Positions 27,053 to 36,074 are shown, counted from the first letter of the stretch. The stretch: 64,000 nucleotides of DNA from Microvirga arvi (GCF_016892765.1 NZ_JAFEMD010000001.1:186001-250000), one strand, 5' to 3'. The notes: a model not told the origin generated them from the sequence alone. Translations and numbers: made by a program.

Positions 27053-28399
27053 ATGTTCAAAACAACCCAAATCGTGCTCCTGAGCTGTCTATTGACGAGC
27101 GTTGCACCAGCCGTGATGGCGGCGCCGAATGCGGGAGGGCGAGCGCAGCCGGTTTCCCCTCAGGCTGCAACGCCCATGCCGCCTACGCAAGTGCAGCTTC
27201 GCGCCATGTCTACGTTGCGCCTCCTTAAACTCGGGCAGAAGGCGTTGAGCGCGGAGATGGATACGCAGGATTTCGTAACTGGATTGGATGCCGTCAAGAT
27301 TGCGTCGTCACGCGGTGACCGCGAGGCGACCCGCCTTATGGCCAAGATCATGGCCCGCCATCAGATCATCTTGGGAGCCGATGATCGCGCCAAGCTCGAG
27401 CGCAGGTTTAGGTTCGAGGCTCTGCGAGGTGCATCAAGCTCCGTTCTCGCCGTCGCCAACATGTACGACCGTGGCGACGGCGTCCCGGTCGATACGAAAA
27501 AGGCTGTAGAATGGTATTTGTGGGCTGCGCGGGTTGGCCATGAACGCGCCATGGCTCATGCCGCCTACGCCTATGGCACGGGTCGCGGACTGGAACGCAA
27601 CGAGACTACTGCCTTGAAGTGGCTTGAAGGGGTGAACGAGGGGCGCCAGAGAAGCACGTTGCTGGAGATCGGTTGGGCTCTCGTCCTGGGTACGGAGGGC
27701 TCACAGGACATGCCAGCTGCCCTACGTTTCTTCGAACGCGCGGCACAGATCCAGCCCAGCACCGTCTATCAGGTCGCTCTTGATCTTGAGCGAGGAACAC
27801 GTGGTGTCCAGGACCGTGAAGCGGCAGGACGCCTCATCCGCGTCGCGGCCGAGCGTGGCGACAGTGCCGCAGCCACTCATCTTGCCAGTTCCCTTGCAAG
27901 CAGCAGCAACGTGGAGGATCAGAGGCGGGCAGTGCAGTTGTACGGCCTTGCAGCCGAGGACAAGACCAATGTCGTTGCTGGACAAAGCCTCTCGCGCCTT
28001 CTTGCCCTGAGGCCGTCTGGCGATCTCGTCGCCGACATTGTCGCGGCTTTGGAAAAAGCCGCCGCGGCCGGCAATGGTCAGGCCCTCATCGGCCTTGCCT
28101 ACGCCCATGCGGAAGGTATCGGCGTCAATCCTTCTCCTGAAAAGGCGGCTGCTCTGCTGCAGAAAGCTGCTGAGTCCGGATTTCCTGAAGCGAAGTATAG
28201 GTTAGGGCTCATGTACAAATCCGGCATGGGTGTCAGCGCTGATCTCAACAAGGCGATTGAACTCTTCAGCAGTGCGCAGGCCAGCGGTTATCCTCTGGCA
28301 GCCGTGGCGCTCAGCTCAATGACAGCGCCTTCTACGACTGGCTCCGTCGATGACGGTGCCAAAGCTTCAAGCGAAGTGAAGGAGAACATTGTTAAATGA
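27053..28399 (+). CDS. Secreted Sel1-repeat protein 3 of alginate cluster (AlgK-sized)
   Basis: A protein of 448 residues with a clear signal peptide (MFKTTQIVLLSCLLTSVAPAVMAAP) and a good GGAGAG ribosome site. The mature part has a conserved-looking helical N-region and then Sel1 repeats, for example AVEWYLWAARVGHERAMAHAAYAYG and AAALLQKAAESGFPEAKYRLG. Its length is close to that of AlgK. No lipobox cysteine follows the signal peptide, unlike AlgK. It is the last gene of the packed block; 454 bases of AT-rich DNA follow. Confidence 0.8.
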   Translation: MFKTTQIVLLSCLLTSVAPAVMAAPNAGGRAQPVSPQAATPMPPTQVQLRAMSTLRLLKLGQKALSAEMDTQDFVTGLDAVKIASSRGDREATRLMAKIMARHQIILGADDRAKLERRFRFEALRGASSSVLAVANMYDRGDGVPVDTKKAVEWYLWAARVGHERAMAHAAYAYGTGRGLERNETTALKWLEGVNEGRQRSTLLEIGWALVLGTEGSQDMPAALRFFERAAQIQPSTVYQVALDLERGTRGVQDREAAGRLIRVAAERGDSAAATHLASSLASSSNVEDQRRAVQLYGLAAEDKTNVVAGQSLSRLLALRPSGDLVADIVAALEKAAAAGNGQALIGLAYAHAEGIGVNPSPEKAAALLQKAAESGFPEAKYRLGLMYKSGMGVSADLNKAIELFSSAQASGYPLAAVALSSMTAPSTTGSVDDGAKASSEVKENIVK

Positions 28400-28853
28400 G
28401 GTGAGCCTGATCGGGGGAGGAGGCTTTCCATTGCTGCTGTCGAGCAAGTGAATGGAAGTCCTACGCTCACCATCTTCGAGCGTGAACGTTGAAGTTCGTG
28501 AGAGCCAGCTTATAGGCCCGTCCATACCTGGCGAGCTGGGTCTGATGGCGTGATGGCAATCTTATCAATTGTAAACGGAATGCTTTGAAAGATATATTAT
28601 AATGAACATTTGCGGCTCCAGTGATTAGTTTGCAATACACATGATTCCAAATGGAATAACCCTTTTTGTAGCCTCGCTTTGATAATGTCGTGACGAAGGA
28701 ATGTTAGCACATCATAAGGTTGTAGCCGCAATCTCGTTGATAAAATGCCTTTTTATACCTCCTAAGCATAGTTGCTTACCTCTTTATCAGGGATGGCTAG
28801 CAAACCGTTAATTCGTACAATTAGAGGTAACCTCTGCGGAAAAGGCGCCTCGC
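28400..28853. other. AT-rich non-coding region upstream of first LuxR-type regulator
   Basis: No gene is visible. The first 60 bases contain an imperfect hairpin (CTTTCCATT ... AATGGAAG, about 28426-28458) that could be the end of the alginate transcript, though no T-run follows. The rest is much more AT-rich than the flanking genes and is the likely promoter region of the regulator at 28854. Confidence 0.4.
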
Positions 28854-29600
28854 ATGTCAAACCTCCTGCCAGTCACCACCATCTTGGGCTGCAAGAACTC
28901 CATGCTTCGCGAAGGCTTGAAGCACATTCTCTCAAGTACGCGCTTCAAATTGCATCCGGAGGGCCTGACGCGCGGGGAAGTCGCGCTGGATTACGAAGCT
29001 TCAGGTTTGCCGCTTCTCTTCATCCTTGATGCAAATCTTTACCCGCCAAGTTTGGCGGAAGCGGTAGGGGCTTTAAAGGAGCAATACCCCTATGCACGAG
29101 TTGTCGTGTTATCCGACCATTTCGATTTGGATGATATGAGATCGTCATTCCAATTCGGAGCGGATGGATATTGTCTTGCCACAACGGGATGTGAGGCCCT
29201 GATCAAATATCTTGATCTTGTCATGCTGGGCGAGGTTGTTTTCCCGTCGGCGGCATTTCTCAGTGCTATTTCAAACAGCAAGCGGCATATGGAAACTTGG
29301 GACGATACGCAACCCATCGCCGTGGCTGCCGCCCCTGTATCCTCCTCTCTTGATAGTCAGGATTCTCCGATCCGGACACTCTCGACCAGAGAGGCGGAGA
29401 TTCTTCAGTGCTTGATGCAAGGCTCTCCCAATAAGGTGATTGCGCGCAAACTCGATGTTGCTGAGGCAACAGTCAAAGTCCACATCAAGGCTATCCTCCG
29501 CAAGATCCGGGTTGCCAATCGAACACAGGCAGCCATGTGGGCTGTCAATCATCTCGCCGCAGGCGGGTCTGACGCATCGCTGCTGCCTTTAGGGAGATAA
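28854..29600 (+). CDS. NarL/LuxR-type regulator with degenerate receiver domain
   Basis: A protein of 248 residues: receiver-like domain (about 6-125) and C-terminal LuxR helix-turn-helix (about 175-235; LSTREAEILQCLMQGSPNKVIA and ATVKVHIKAILRKI). The receiver keeps the aspartate at 59 (FILDAN) but has lost the acidic pair that binds magnesium (ILGCKN where VDDH is usual) and the conserved lysine (GYCLATTG). It therefore probably works without phosphorylation. Lying downstream of the alginate genes, it is a candidate regulator of them. No histidine kinase is adjacent. Confidence 0.82.
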   Translation: MSNLLPVTTILGCKNSMLREGLKHILSSTRFKLHPEGLTRGEVALDYEASGLPLLFILDANLYPPSLAEAVGALKEQYPYARVVVLSDHFDLDDMRSSFQFGADGYCLATTGCEALIKYLDLVMLGEVVFPSAAFLSAISNSKRHMETWDDTQPIAVAAAPVSSSLDSQDSPIRTLSTREAEILQCLMQGSPNKVIARKLDVAEATVKVHIKAILRKIRVANRTQAAMWAVNHLAAGGSDASLLPLGR

Positions 29601-30127
29601 GGTTACGGCGCATAGTCTTTGCTGATCGGTCGCCGTTGAGCGCAGGAACAGCGAAACACTCACGTCCGCCGCCAGTCGAGCAGGTCGCCTCTAAGTCTTG
29701 TTTCATGGGGAGTGCTGCTTCTTCGTAGAGAAAGCTGCCTTCCGCAAGGAAGTGACCGGACTCGTTGAGAGCATGATGTGTCTCGGACACGTCTGTCATA
29801 GACCTATGGGAGAGCGGGACCTGTCATCATGATGGTCCTAAGGAAGTCTCCAGCCCCACTTATCATTAGCCGGCGCAACCGTTCATCTTAGCATGTGGGC
29901 GGGTATGCATTCGTAATATATTGGCCGAAATGTTACTTGGCATCAGGTAGAATCCATCGGCTCCCTTTAGTAAATGTTATTACATAAGTTAACCTTATAC
30001 CTTTTGATGAACAATTGTTAAAATGTTTTGAATGGGTATTGATTGCCCCTAATAAGATTATAAGCTAAATAACTTAAGGGAAATTTTACTTTTGCCACAC
30101 CGAATCAAGACCAGAAAGGCATCTGCG
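29601..30127. other. AT-rich spacer between the two LuxR-type regulators
   Basis: No gene is supported in these bases. The distal half (about 29960-30090) is strongly AT-rich with many short A/T runs and is probably the promoter region of the second regulator. No palindrome long enough to name an operator was found. Confidence 0.4.
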
Positions 30128-30949
30128 ATGCGGAACACCTACGATCTTGATAGCCTTCCAAATCCAGGTGCCTCATCGGCCAAGGACGTCGCATACTCCA
30201 GGTATATGGAGCTGGCGCGCTCGGTTGAGCCCGCTTTGGTAGAGCATGCCGCTGCCCGACCCGTCAGGACCCTCCTTGTCGAGCCGAATGCCCTGCTAAG
30301 AGAGGGGCTGAGACGGATCCTGTCCGAGACGACCTATGCTCCTTCAGTTGCCGTGGGGACCATCGACGAAGTCGCCTCTCATTTTGCTCCCGAGAGTGGC
30401 ACTGTCATCCTGGTGGTCGATACAAGCCGCGATCATGAGGGAGTCTGCCGCCAGACGAAGCTGCTGAAAGAGCAGAATCCCAATGCGAAGGTGGTCATGT
30501 TGGTCGAGCATTACGACCTGAGCCAGGTTCTCACGGCGTTCCGCTCGGGTGCGGATGCATACCTCAAGAAATCCATATCCTACGAGGTGCTCGTCAAGTC
30601 TCTGGATCTCGTCCTCTTGGGCGAGGCCATCTTCCCCGGCGCGATCCTCGACCTTCTGCGTGATCAGGAGGCCCATGCCGAGCAGAGCAAGCAGGCATCA
30701 GCTCCGGCAGGGACTCAAGAGCTGAGCCCTCCTGCAAAGGGCTTGTCCGTCCGCGAGACGGTGATCCTGCGCTGCCTGATGGATGGCGACTCCAACAAGA
30801 TCATTGCGCGTAAGTTCGACATAACGGAAGCGACCGTGAAGGTCCACGTCAAGGCCATTTTGCGGAAGATCCAAGCCAAGAACCGGACCCAGGCGGCGAT
30901 CTGGGCTGCGAGCCACCTGTCTGCGAGCCGGGGGGCAACCGTCAGCTGA
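30128..30949 (+). CDS. NarL/LuxR-type regulator, paralogue of the one at 28854
   Basis: A protein of 273 residues: an N-terminal extension of about 45 residues, a receiver-like domain (46-165) and a LuxR helix-turn-helix near the end (LSVRETVILRCLMDGDSNKIIA, ATVKVHVKAILRKI). The presumed phospho-acceptor is Asp98 (VVDTS) and a lysine is present (AYLKKS), but the magnesium pair is reduced to Glu52-Pro53 (LLVEPNALLREGL). The DNA-binding half is very similar to the upstream regulator, so they are probably duplicates. ATG 30128 is chosen; a TTG at 30092 is possible. A strong terminator follows. Confidence 0.82.
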   Translation: MRNTYDLDSLPNPGASSAKDVAYSRYMELARSVEPALVEHAAARPVRTLLVEPNALLREGLRRILSETTYAPSVAVGTIDEVASHFAPESGTVILVVDTSRDHEGVCRQTKLLKEQNPNAKVVMLVEHYDLSQVLTAFRSGADAYLKKSISYEVLVKSLDLVLLGEAIFPGAILDLLRDQEAHAEQSKQASAPAGTQELSPPAKGLSVRETVILRCLMDGDSNKIIARKFDITEATVKVHVKAILRKIQAKNRTQAAIWAASHLSASRGATVS

Positions 30950-30973
30950 GAATGGCTGCTCGAAAGAGCGTTC

Positions 30974-31002
30974 AAGGGAGCCTATGGCTCCCTTTTCTTT
31001 TT
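30974..31002 (+). terminator. Intrinsic terminator after second LuxR-type regulator
   Basis: AAGGGAGCC (30974-30982), a TAT loop and GGCTCCCTT (30986-30994) form a 9-bp stem followed by TTCTTTTT. This is a textbook Rho-independent terminator for the regulator gene and faces the convergent oxidoreductase gene. Confidence 0.88.
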
Positions 31003-31031
31003 GAGTGACCAGTCCGCGGGCCTCCGAAGGT

Positions 31032-32672
31032 TTAAGCCGAACGGAGCGCCGTGATCGGGCTTTGCGACTGATCCTCAAGGATCATGGAAGCTCCCTTGTC
31101 GGCAATCATCAGCGTGGGTGAGTTGGTGTTGCCGCTCGTGATTGCCGGCATGATCGATGCATCGATCACCCGAAGGCCCTCGATGCCACGCACCTTCAGG
31201 CGCTCATCCGTCACGGCCATAGGATCGCTGTCGATGCCCATTTTGGCCGTGCCCACGGGATGGAAGATCGTGGTGCCAATGTCGCGCGCGCCATTCAGCA
31301 GTTCATCGTCGGAGTTAATCTGTGCGCCGGGCTTGTATTCCTCGGGACGGTATTTCTGGAGCGCAGGCATGGCAACGATGCGCCTGACGAGGCGCAAGGC
31401 ATCCACGGCCACCCTCTGGTCCTCTTCCGTTGAAAGGTAGTTCGGGCGAATGAAAGGCGGCTCTCCTGCCTTGCCGCTTCGGACCCGGACCGTTCCTCGG
31501 CTGGTGGGCCGCAGGTTGCATACGCTGGCCGTAAAAGCAGGGAAGGGGTGCGGATCCTCGCCGAACTTGTCGAGCGAGAGGGGTTGGATGTGGAACTGGA
31601 GGTTCGGGGTGGCATAATCCGGCGAGGAGCGCGTGAACGCTCCCAGCTGGGATGGCGCCATGGTAAGCGGCCCTTTGCGGAAAAGAGCATATTCAAGAGC
31701 CATCTGCCCTTTCTTGAAGAGCGACCGATACTCCTCGTTCAGTGTTCGCACGCCGCTGACCTTGTAAATGGGACGCAGCTGGAGATGGTCCTGCAGGTTC
31801 TCGCCGACACCCGGCAGGTGATGAGTCACCTCGATCCCATGCTCCTGCAGGACGGCGCCGTTGCCGATCCCGGACAGCTGAAGGAGCTGTGGCGAGGCAA
31901 TGGCGCCCGCCGACAGGACGACCTCCTTGCGGGCCAGGATCCGTCGCAGATTGCCGTTCTGCAGGATCTCCACGCCGATGGCGCGCCTGCCCTCGAAGAG
32001 AATGCGGGTGGCATGGGCATGGGTCTCGACCTTCAGATTGGGGCGCGACAGAGCCGGTCTGAGAAAGCCGCGGGCGGCCGACCAGCGGCGTCCGTTCTTC
32101 TGGTTGACGTGGAAATACGAAATGCCTTCGTTGCTGCCTGTGTTGAAGTCGCTCACGCGGGGAATGCCGGCTTCGACAGCGGCCTCGATGAAGGAATCGA
32201 GGATCTCCCACCGCATGCGGGGCTCTTCGACGCGCCATTCACCGCCAGCGCCGTGGTGCTCGCCCGCTCCTAGGTAATGGTCCACGTGCTGGCGGAAGAT
32301 CGGTCTCACGTCGTCCCACCCCCAGCCTGCAAGGCCCATCTGCCGCCAATTGTCGTAATCCTCGCGCTGACCGCGCATGTAGATCATGGCATTGATGGCC
32401 GAGCAGCCGCCCAGGACCTTGCCGCGGGGATAGTTCAGGATGCGACCGTTCAGACCGGCCTCGGCCTCCGTCTTGAACATCCAGTCTGCACGCGGATTGC
32501 CGATGGCGAAGAGGTAGCCGACCGGGATGTGGAACCAGATCCAGTTGTCCTTGCCGCCGGCTTCGAGAAGGCAGACCGAGTTGTGGGGATCCTTAGACAG
32601 ACGGTTGGCGAGAACGCAGCCAGCCGAACCGGCGCCGATAATGACATAATCGAATGTTTCGCTGTCCGACAT
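31032..32672 (-). CDS. GMC family oxidoreductase (choline-dehydrogenase-like)
   Basis: A flavoprotein of 546 residues, typical GMC length. The FAD-binding start is VIIGAGSAGCVLANRL with LLEAGG after it; GMC signature 1 is seen in GKVLGGCSAINAMIYMRG and signature 2 in GAIASPQLLQLSGIG. The C-terminus has the active-site histidine in FHPVGTAKMG and the NTNSPTLMIADKG FAD segment. It oxidises an alcohol group; choline, PEG-type or other alcohols are all possible. It follows the ABC importer on the same strand after 70 bases, so it may act on the imported compound. Confidence 0.85.
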   Translation of the reverse strand: MSDSETFDYVIIGAGSAGCVLANRLSKDPHNSVCLLEAGGKDNWIWFHIPVGYLFAIGNPRADWMFKTEAEAGLNGRILNYPRGKVLGGCSAINAMIYMRGQREDYDNWRQMGLAGWGWDDVRPIFRQHVDHYLGAGEHHGAGGEWRVEEPRMRWEILDSFIEAAVEAGIPRVSDFNTGSNEGISYFHVNQKNGRRWSAARGFLRPALSRPNLKVETHAHATRILFEGRRAIGVEILQNGNLRRILARKEVVLSAGAIASPQLLQLSGIGNGAVLQEHGIEVTHHLPGVGENLQDHLQLRPIYKVSGVRTLNEEYRSLFKKGQMALEYALFRKGPLTMAPSQLGAFTRSSPDYATPNLQFHIQPLSLDKFGEDPHPFPAFTASVCNLRPTSRGTVRVRSGKAGEPPFIRPNYLSTEEDQRVAVDALRLVRRIVAMPALQKYRPEEYKPGAQINSDDELLNGARDIGTTIFHPVGTAKMGIDSDPMAVTDERLKVRGIEGLRVIDASIMPAITSGNTNSPTLMIADKGASMILEDQSQSPITALRSA

Positions 32673-32742
32673 GGTGCGGCTCGATCAAATGAGCCGGCGC
32701 TTGTGGCAGAAAGCGCCGGCAGGGTTCCCGATGCCCCTTAAG

Positions 32743-33717
32743 TTACGCAGCGCTCTTGGACTTGCGCCTCGTGAATTCCAGGATCTCCCCGACGATACCC
32801 CGGCGGAAGAGCAGCACGCAGATGACGAAGATGATGCCGATCAGCACCAGCACAGGGAAATCCGAGGCTGCGAGATAGTTCTGCAAGGCGATGACCAGGC
32901 CCGCGCCGACGATGGGGCCGATCAGCGTGCCGATGCCGCCGAGAAGCGTCATCAGAATGACCTCGCCCGACATCTGCCATTGCACGTCCGTCAGCGTTGC
33001 GAACTGGAAGACGATCGCTTTCGTGCCCCCGGCCAGTCCCGCCAGCGCGGCCGACATGACGAAGGCGCCGAGCTTGTAGCGGTCCACCCGGTAGCCCAGC
33101 GAGACCGCACGTTTCTCGTTCTCGCGGATCGCCTTCAGGATATTGCCGAAAGGCGAATGCACGATGCGCCAAATGGCGAAGAAGCCGAACAGGAAGATCG
33201 CCAGCGTGACGTAGTACATCGCCAGGGGCTGGTTCAGATCGAGAATGCCGAGCAGATACCCGCGCGGCACGCCCTGGATACCGTCCTCGCCATGGGTGAA
33301 GGGCACCTGCAGGCAGATGAAGGCGAACATCTGCGACAGGGCCAGGGTGATCATGGCGAAGTAGATGCCCTGGCGGCGAATGGCCACGAATCCGATCACG
33401 AGGCCCATGGCGGCAGCGCCTGCGACGCCGAGCAGGATGGCGGACAGGGGCTCCCACCCCCACACCTTGGCGGCATGGGCCGTGAAATAAGCTGCGCCGC
33501 CGAAGAAGGCGGCATGGCCGAAGGAGAGCAGGCCGACATAGCCGATGAGCAGGTTGAATGCGCAGGCAAAGAGCGCAAAGCACAAAACGCTCATCAGCAT
33601 GACAGGATAGAAGAAGAACGGAGCTGCCAGCAGCGCCGCGATGGCAATCGCGCCCAGCACCATGGAGGAGGTGCGCAGCTTCGGCTGTTCCGCGAGATAT
33701 TGGGTTCCGACAGCCAT
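32743..33717 (-). CDS. livM: Branched-chain amino-acid-type ABC permease (LivM)
   Basis: A polytopic inner-membrane permease of 324 residues with the LivM pattern: CALFACAFNLLIGYVGLLSFGHAAFFG near the N-terminus and the EAA-like loop LVRSPFGNILKAIRENE-type segment (VHSPFGNILKAIREN) before the last helices. It pairs with LivH to form the channel. It ends the transporter gene run; the LivH gene lies four bases upstream. Confidence 0.88.
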   Translation of the reverse strand: MAVGTQYLAEQPKLRTSSMVLGAIAIAALLAAPFFFYPVMLMSVLCFALFACAFNLLIGYVGLLSFGHAAFFGGAAYFTAHAAKVWGWEPLSAILLGVAGAAAMGLVIGFVAIRRQGIYFAMITLALSQMFAFICLQVPFTHGEDGIQGVPRGYLLGILDLNQPLAMYYVTLAIFLFGFFAIWRIVHSPFGNILKAIRENEKRAVSLGYRVDRYKLGAFVMSAALAGLAGGTKAIVFQFATLTDVQWQMSGEVILMTLLGGIGTLIGPIVGAGLVIALQNYLAASDFPVLVLIGIIFVICVLLFRRGIVGEILEFTRRKSKSAA

Positions 33718-33721
33718 GATA

Positions 33722-34609
33722 TCACTCCTCCTGCCCGAAGAGACCCGCCGGCCTGACGAGCAGAACGATGGCCATTATCACGAATATAACGATGCTGGAC
33801 GCTTCCGGATAGAACACTTTGGTGAGACCTTCGAGAACGCCGAGCATATAGCCCGTGACGATGGCGCCCAGGATCGAGCCCATGCCGCCCACGACCACGA
33901 CGGCGAAGACGATGATGATGAGGTTCGAGCCCATCAGCGGGCTGACCTGGTAGATCGGCGCTGCCAGCACGCCGGCGAACGCCGCGAGCGCAGCGCCAAG
34001 GCCATAGGTGAGGGTCAGGAGCAGCGGCACGTTCACGCCGAACGCCTGGACCAGCGTCGCATTTTCGGTCGCAGCGCGAAGGTAGGCGCCGAGCTGCGTC
34101 TTCTCGATCAGAAGCCAGGTGCCGAGGCAGACGACAAGGGAGGCGATAACCACCCAGCCGCGGTAGATCGGCATGAACATGAAGCCAAGATTGACGGCTC
34201 CCGTCAGCTGGGATGGCGCGGCATAAGGTTGGCCGGCCGCACCGAACCAGTAGCGGAATGCCCCTTCGAGGATGAGGGCGAGACCGAAGGTCAGAAGGAG
34301 GCCATAAAGCGGGTCGATGCCGTAGAGGCGGCTGAGCATGAACCGCTCGATCACGACGGCGATCGCACCCACGATCAGGGGCGCGAGGATGAGGGCCGGC
34401 CAGTAGCCGATGCCTGCATAGTTCAGGATCAGGTAGGCGGCAAACGCACCCAGCATGTACTGCGCGCCGTGGGCGAAGTTGATCACCCGCAACAAGCCGA
34501 AGATCACGGCCAGCCCAAGGCTCAGCATGGCATAGAAGGAGCCGTTGATCAGGCCGATCAGGATCTGCCCGTAGAGGGCAGGGGCGGGAACGCCGAAAAT
34601 CGTACTCAT
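33722..34609 (-). CDS. livH: Branched-chain amino-acid-type ABC permease (LivH)
   Basis: A membrane permease of 295 residues. It shows the LivH start (GLINGSFYAMLSLGLAVIFGLLRVINFAHG) and the cytoplasmic LRAATENATLVQAFGVNV loop that contacts the ATPases. It is the partner of the LivM-type protein downstream and lies six bases after the LivF gene, in one operon with the binding protein and both ATPases. Confidence 0.9.
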   Translation of the reverse strand: MSTIFGVPAPALYGQILIGLINGSFYAMLSLGLAVIFGLLRVINFAHGAQYMLGAFAAYLILNYAGIGYWPALILAPLIVGAIAVVIERFMLSRLYGIDPLYGLLLTFGLALILEGAFRYWFGAAGQPYAAPSQLTGAVNLGFMFMPIYRGWVVIASLVVCLGTWLLIEKTQLGAYLRAATENATLVQAFGVNVPLLLTLTYGLGAALAAFAGVLAAPIYQVSPLMGSNLIIIVFAVVVVGGMGSILGAIVTGYMLGVLEGLTKVFYPEASSIVIFVIMAIVLLVRPAGLFGQEE

Positions 34610-34615
34610 GATGCT

Positions 34616-35323
34616 CTAGACCCCAAGAACTTCGTGCAGTTCGTCCATGCGTGCATCAAGCTCGTGCCCGGGGAACGAGTTCACCATACGCCCATCCTCC
34701 ATGAGGTAGAAGCGGTCGGCCACTTTCTTCGCGAAGCGGAAGTTCTGCTCCACCAGCAGGATCGTCATGCCGCGCTTCTTCAGCGCCACCAGAACGTCGC
34801 CGATGCGCTGCACGATCACGGGAGCCAGGCCCTCCGTCGGCTCGTCGAGAAGGATGATCTTCGCGCCCGTGCGGAGCACGCGGGCAATGGCGAGCATCTG
34901 CTGCTCACCGCCCGAGAGCTTCGTCCCCTGGCTCGACCGACGCTCGTAGAGATTCGGGAAGAGGGTGTAGATTTCCTCCACGCTCATGCCTCCCTCCGAC
35001 ACGGTCGGCGGCAGCATCAGGTTCTCGGAGACGTTCAGGCTCGCGAAGATGCCCCGCTCCTCCGGCACATAGCCGATTCCGGCTTGAGCGACCTTGTGCA
35101 GCGGAAGCCTCAGGAGATCCTCGCCGCGCAGGCGGATGACGCCCTCGCGGCGGCGCAGAATTCCCATGATCGAGCGCAGGGTCGTGGTCTTGCCTGCACC
35201 ATTGCGGCCCAGCAGCGTGACGGTTTCGCCTTCATGGATGTCGAGATCGACACCGTGCAGGACGTGACTCTCGCCGTACCAGGCGTTGAGCCCGCGGACT
35301 TCGAGAAGGGGAGCGCTACTCAT
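34616..35323 (-). CDS. livF: Branched-chain amino-acid-type ABC ATPase (LivF)
   Basis: A cytosolic ATPase of 235 residues. Walker A is GRNGAGKTT, the signature is LSGGEQQ, Walker B is IILLDEPTEGLAP. Sequence LEVRGLNAWYGESHVLHGVDL at the N-terminus and the short length mark it as LivF. The ATG at 35323 overlaps the 3' end of livG by eight bases; a longer start at 35347 inside livG is less likely. Confidence 0.9.
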   Translation of the reverse strand: MSSAPLLEVRGLNAWYGESHVLHGVDLDIHEGETVTLLGRNGAGKTTTLRSIMGILRRREGVIRLRGEDLLRLPLHKVAQAGIGYVPEERGIFASLNVSENLMLPPTVSEGGMSVEEIYTLFPNLYERRSSQGTKLSGGEQQMLAIARVLRTGAKIILLDEPTEGLAPVIVQRIGDVLVALKKRGMTILLVEQNFRFAKKVADRFYLMEDGRMVNSFPGHELDARMDELHEVLGV

Positions 35324-36074
35324 GCTCGGTTCCCATATAAGCTTCACGCACTCGGGGATCCTGGCTGACTTTATCGTAGGTCCCGTCGGAAAGGATTTCG
35401 CCGCGCGCTAGAACGGTGACGCGGTCGCAGAGGTCAGCGACGACGTTCAGGTTGTGCTCGACCATCAGCACGGTGCGATTCTTGGCGATGCGCCGGATCA
35501 GGTCTGAGATGCGACCGATATCCTCGTGACCCATGCCGGCCATGGGCTCGTCGAGAAGCAGCATGGCCGGATCGAGCGCCAGCGTCGTGGCGATCTCGAG
35601 GGCCCGCTTGCGGCCGTAGGACAATTCGGTGGCCGGTAGATCCGCATAGGCCGAGAGGTTCACTGCGTCGATCAACTCCATTGCCCGCTGGTCGAGCACG
35701 GACAGGGCACCCGACGGGCGCCAGAACTGAGTCGCGAGGCCCGACGGCCGCTGCAAGGCGACACGGACATTGTCGAGAACAGTGAGATGCGGAAACACCG
35801 CCGAAATCTGGAAGGAGCGCACAAGACCGAGGCGGGCGACTTCGGCGGGCTTCAGCCCGGTGATGTCGGCGCCCTTGAACGTGATCTGACCGCGGGTCGG
35901 GGTGAGAAATTTCGTAAGAAGGTTGAAAACCGTCGTCTTGCCGGCGCCATTGGGGCCGATCAGGGCATGGATCGTGCCCTCATTGACGGAAAGCGTCACA
36001 TCCTTCACGGCCAGGAAGCCACGGAACTCCATCGTCAGTCCGGTGGCGCTTAGAATGGGTTGCGTACTGACCAT
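35316..36074 (-). CDS. livG: Branched-chain amino-acid-type ABC ATPase (LivG)
   Basis: A cytosolic ATPase of 252 residues with Walker A GPNGAGKTT, the LivG-type signature ELSYGRKRALEIA and Walker B AMLLLDEPMAGMG. The FNLLTKFLTPTRGQITF stretch is characteristic of LivG. ATG 36074 is preferred; ATG 36131 is possible but adds non-family residues. It lies 124 bases downstream of the binding-protein gene, which is probably the first gene of the operon. Confidence 0.9.
   Translation of the reverse strand: MVSTQPILSATGLTMEFRGFLAVKDVTLSVNEGTIHALIGPNGAGKTTVFNLLTKFLTPTRGQITFKGADITGLKPAEVARLGLVRSFQISAVFPHLTVLDNVRVALQRPSGLATQFWRPSGALSVLDQRAMELIDAVNLSAYADLPATELSYGRKRALEIATTLALDPAMLLLDEPMAGMGHEDIGRISDLIRRIAKNRTVLMVEHNLNVVADLCDRVTVLARGEILSDGTYDKVSQDPRVREAYMGTEHE

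Noticed and set aside
21150..28399. Repeated motifs suggesting a CRISPR or tandem DNA repeat
   Set aside because: Repeats are at the protein level (Sel1, about 36 residues) with divergent DNA and no spacer structure.
33641..35368. Long plus-strand open frame of 575 codons opposite the liv genes
   Set aside because: It is a His/Asp/Glu/Arg-rich shadow of livH and livF, which have clear family motifs on the other strand.
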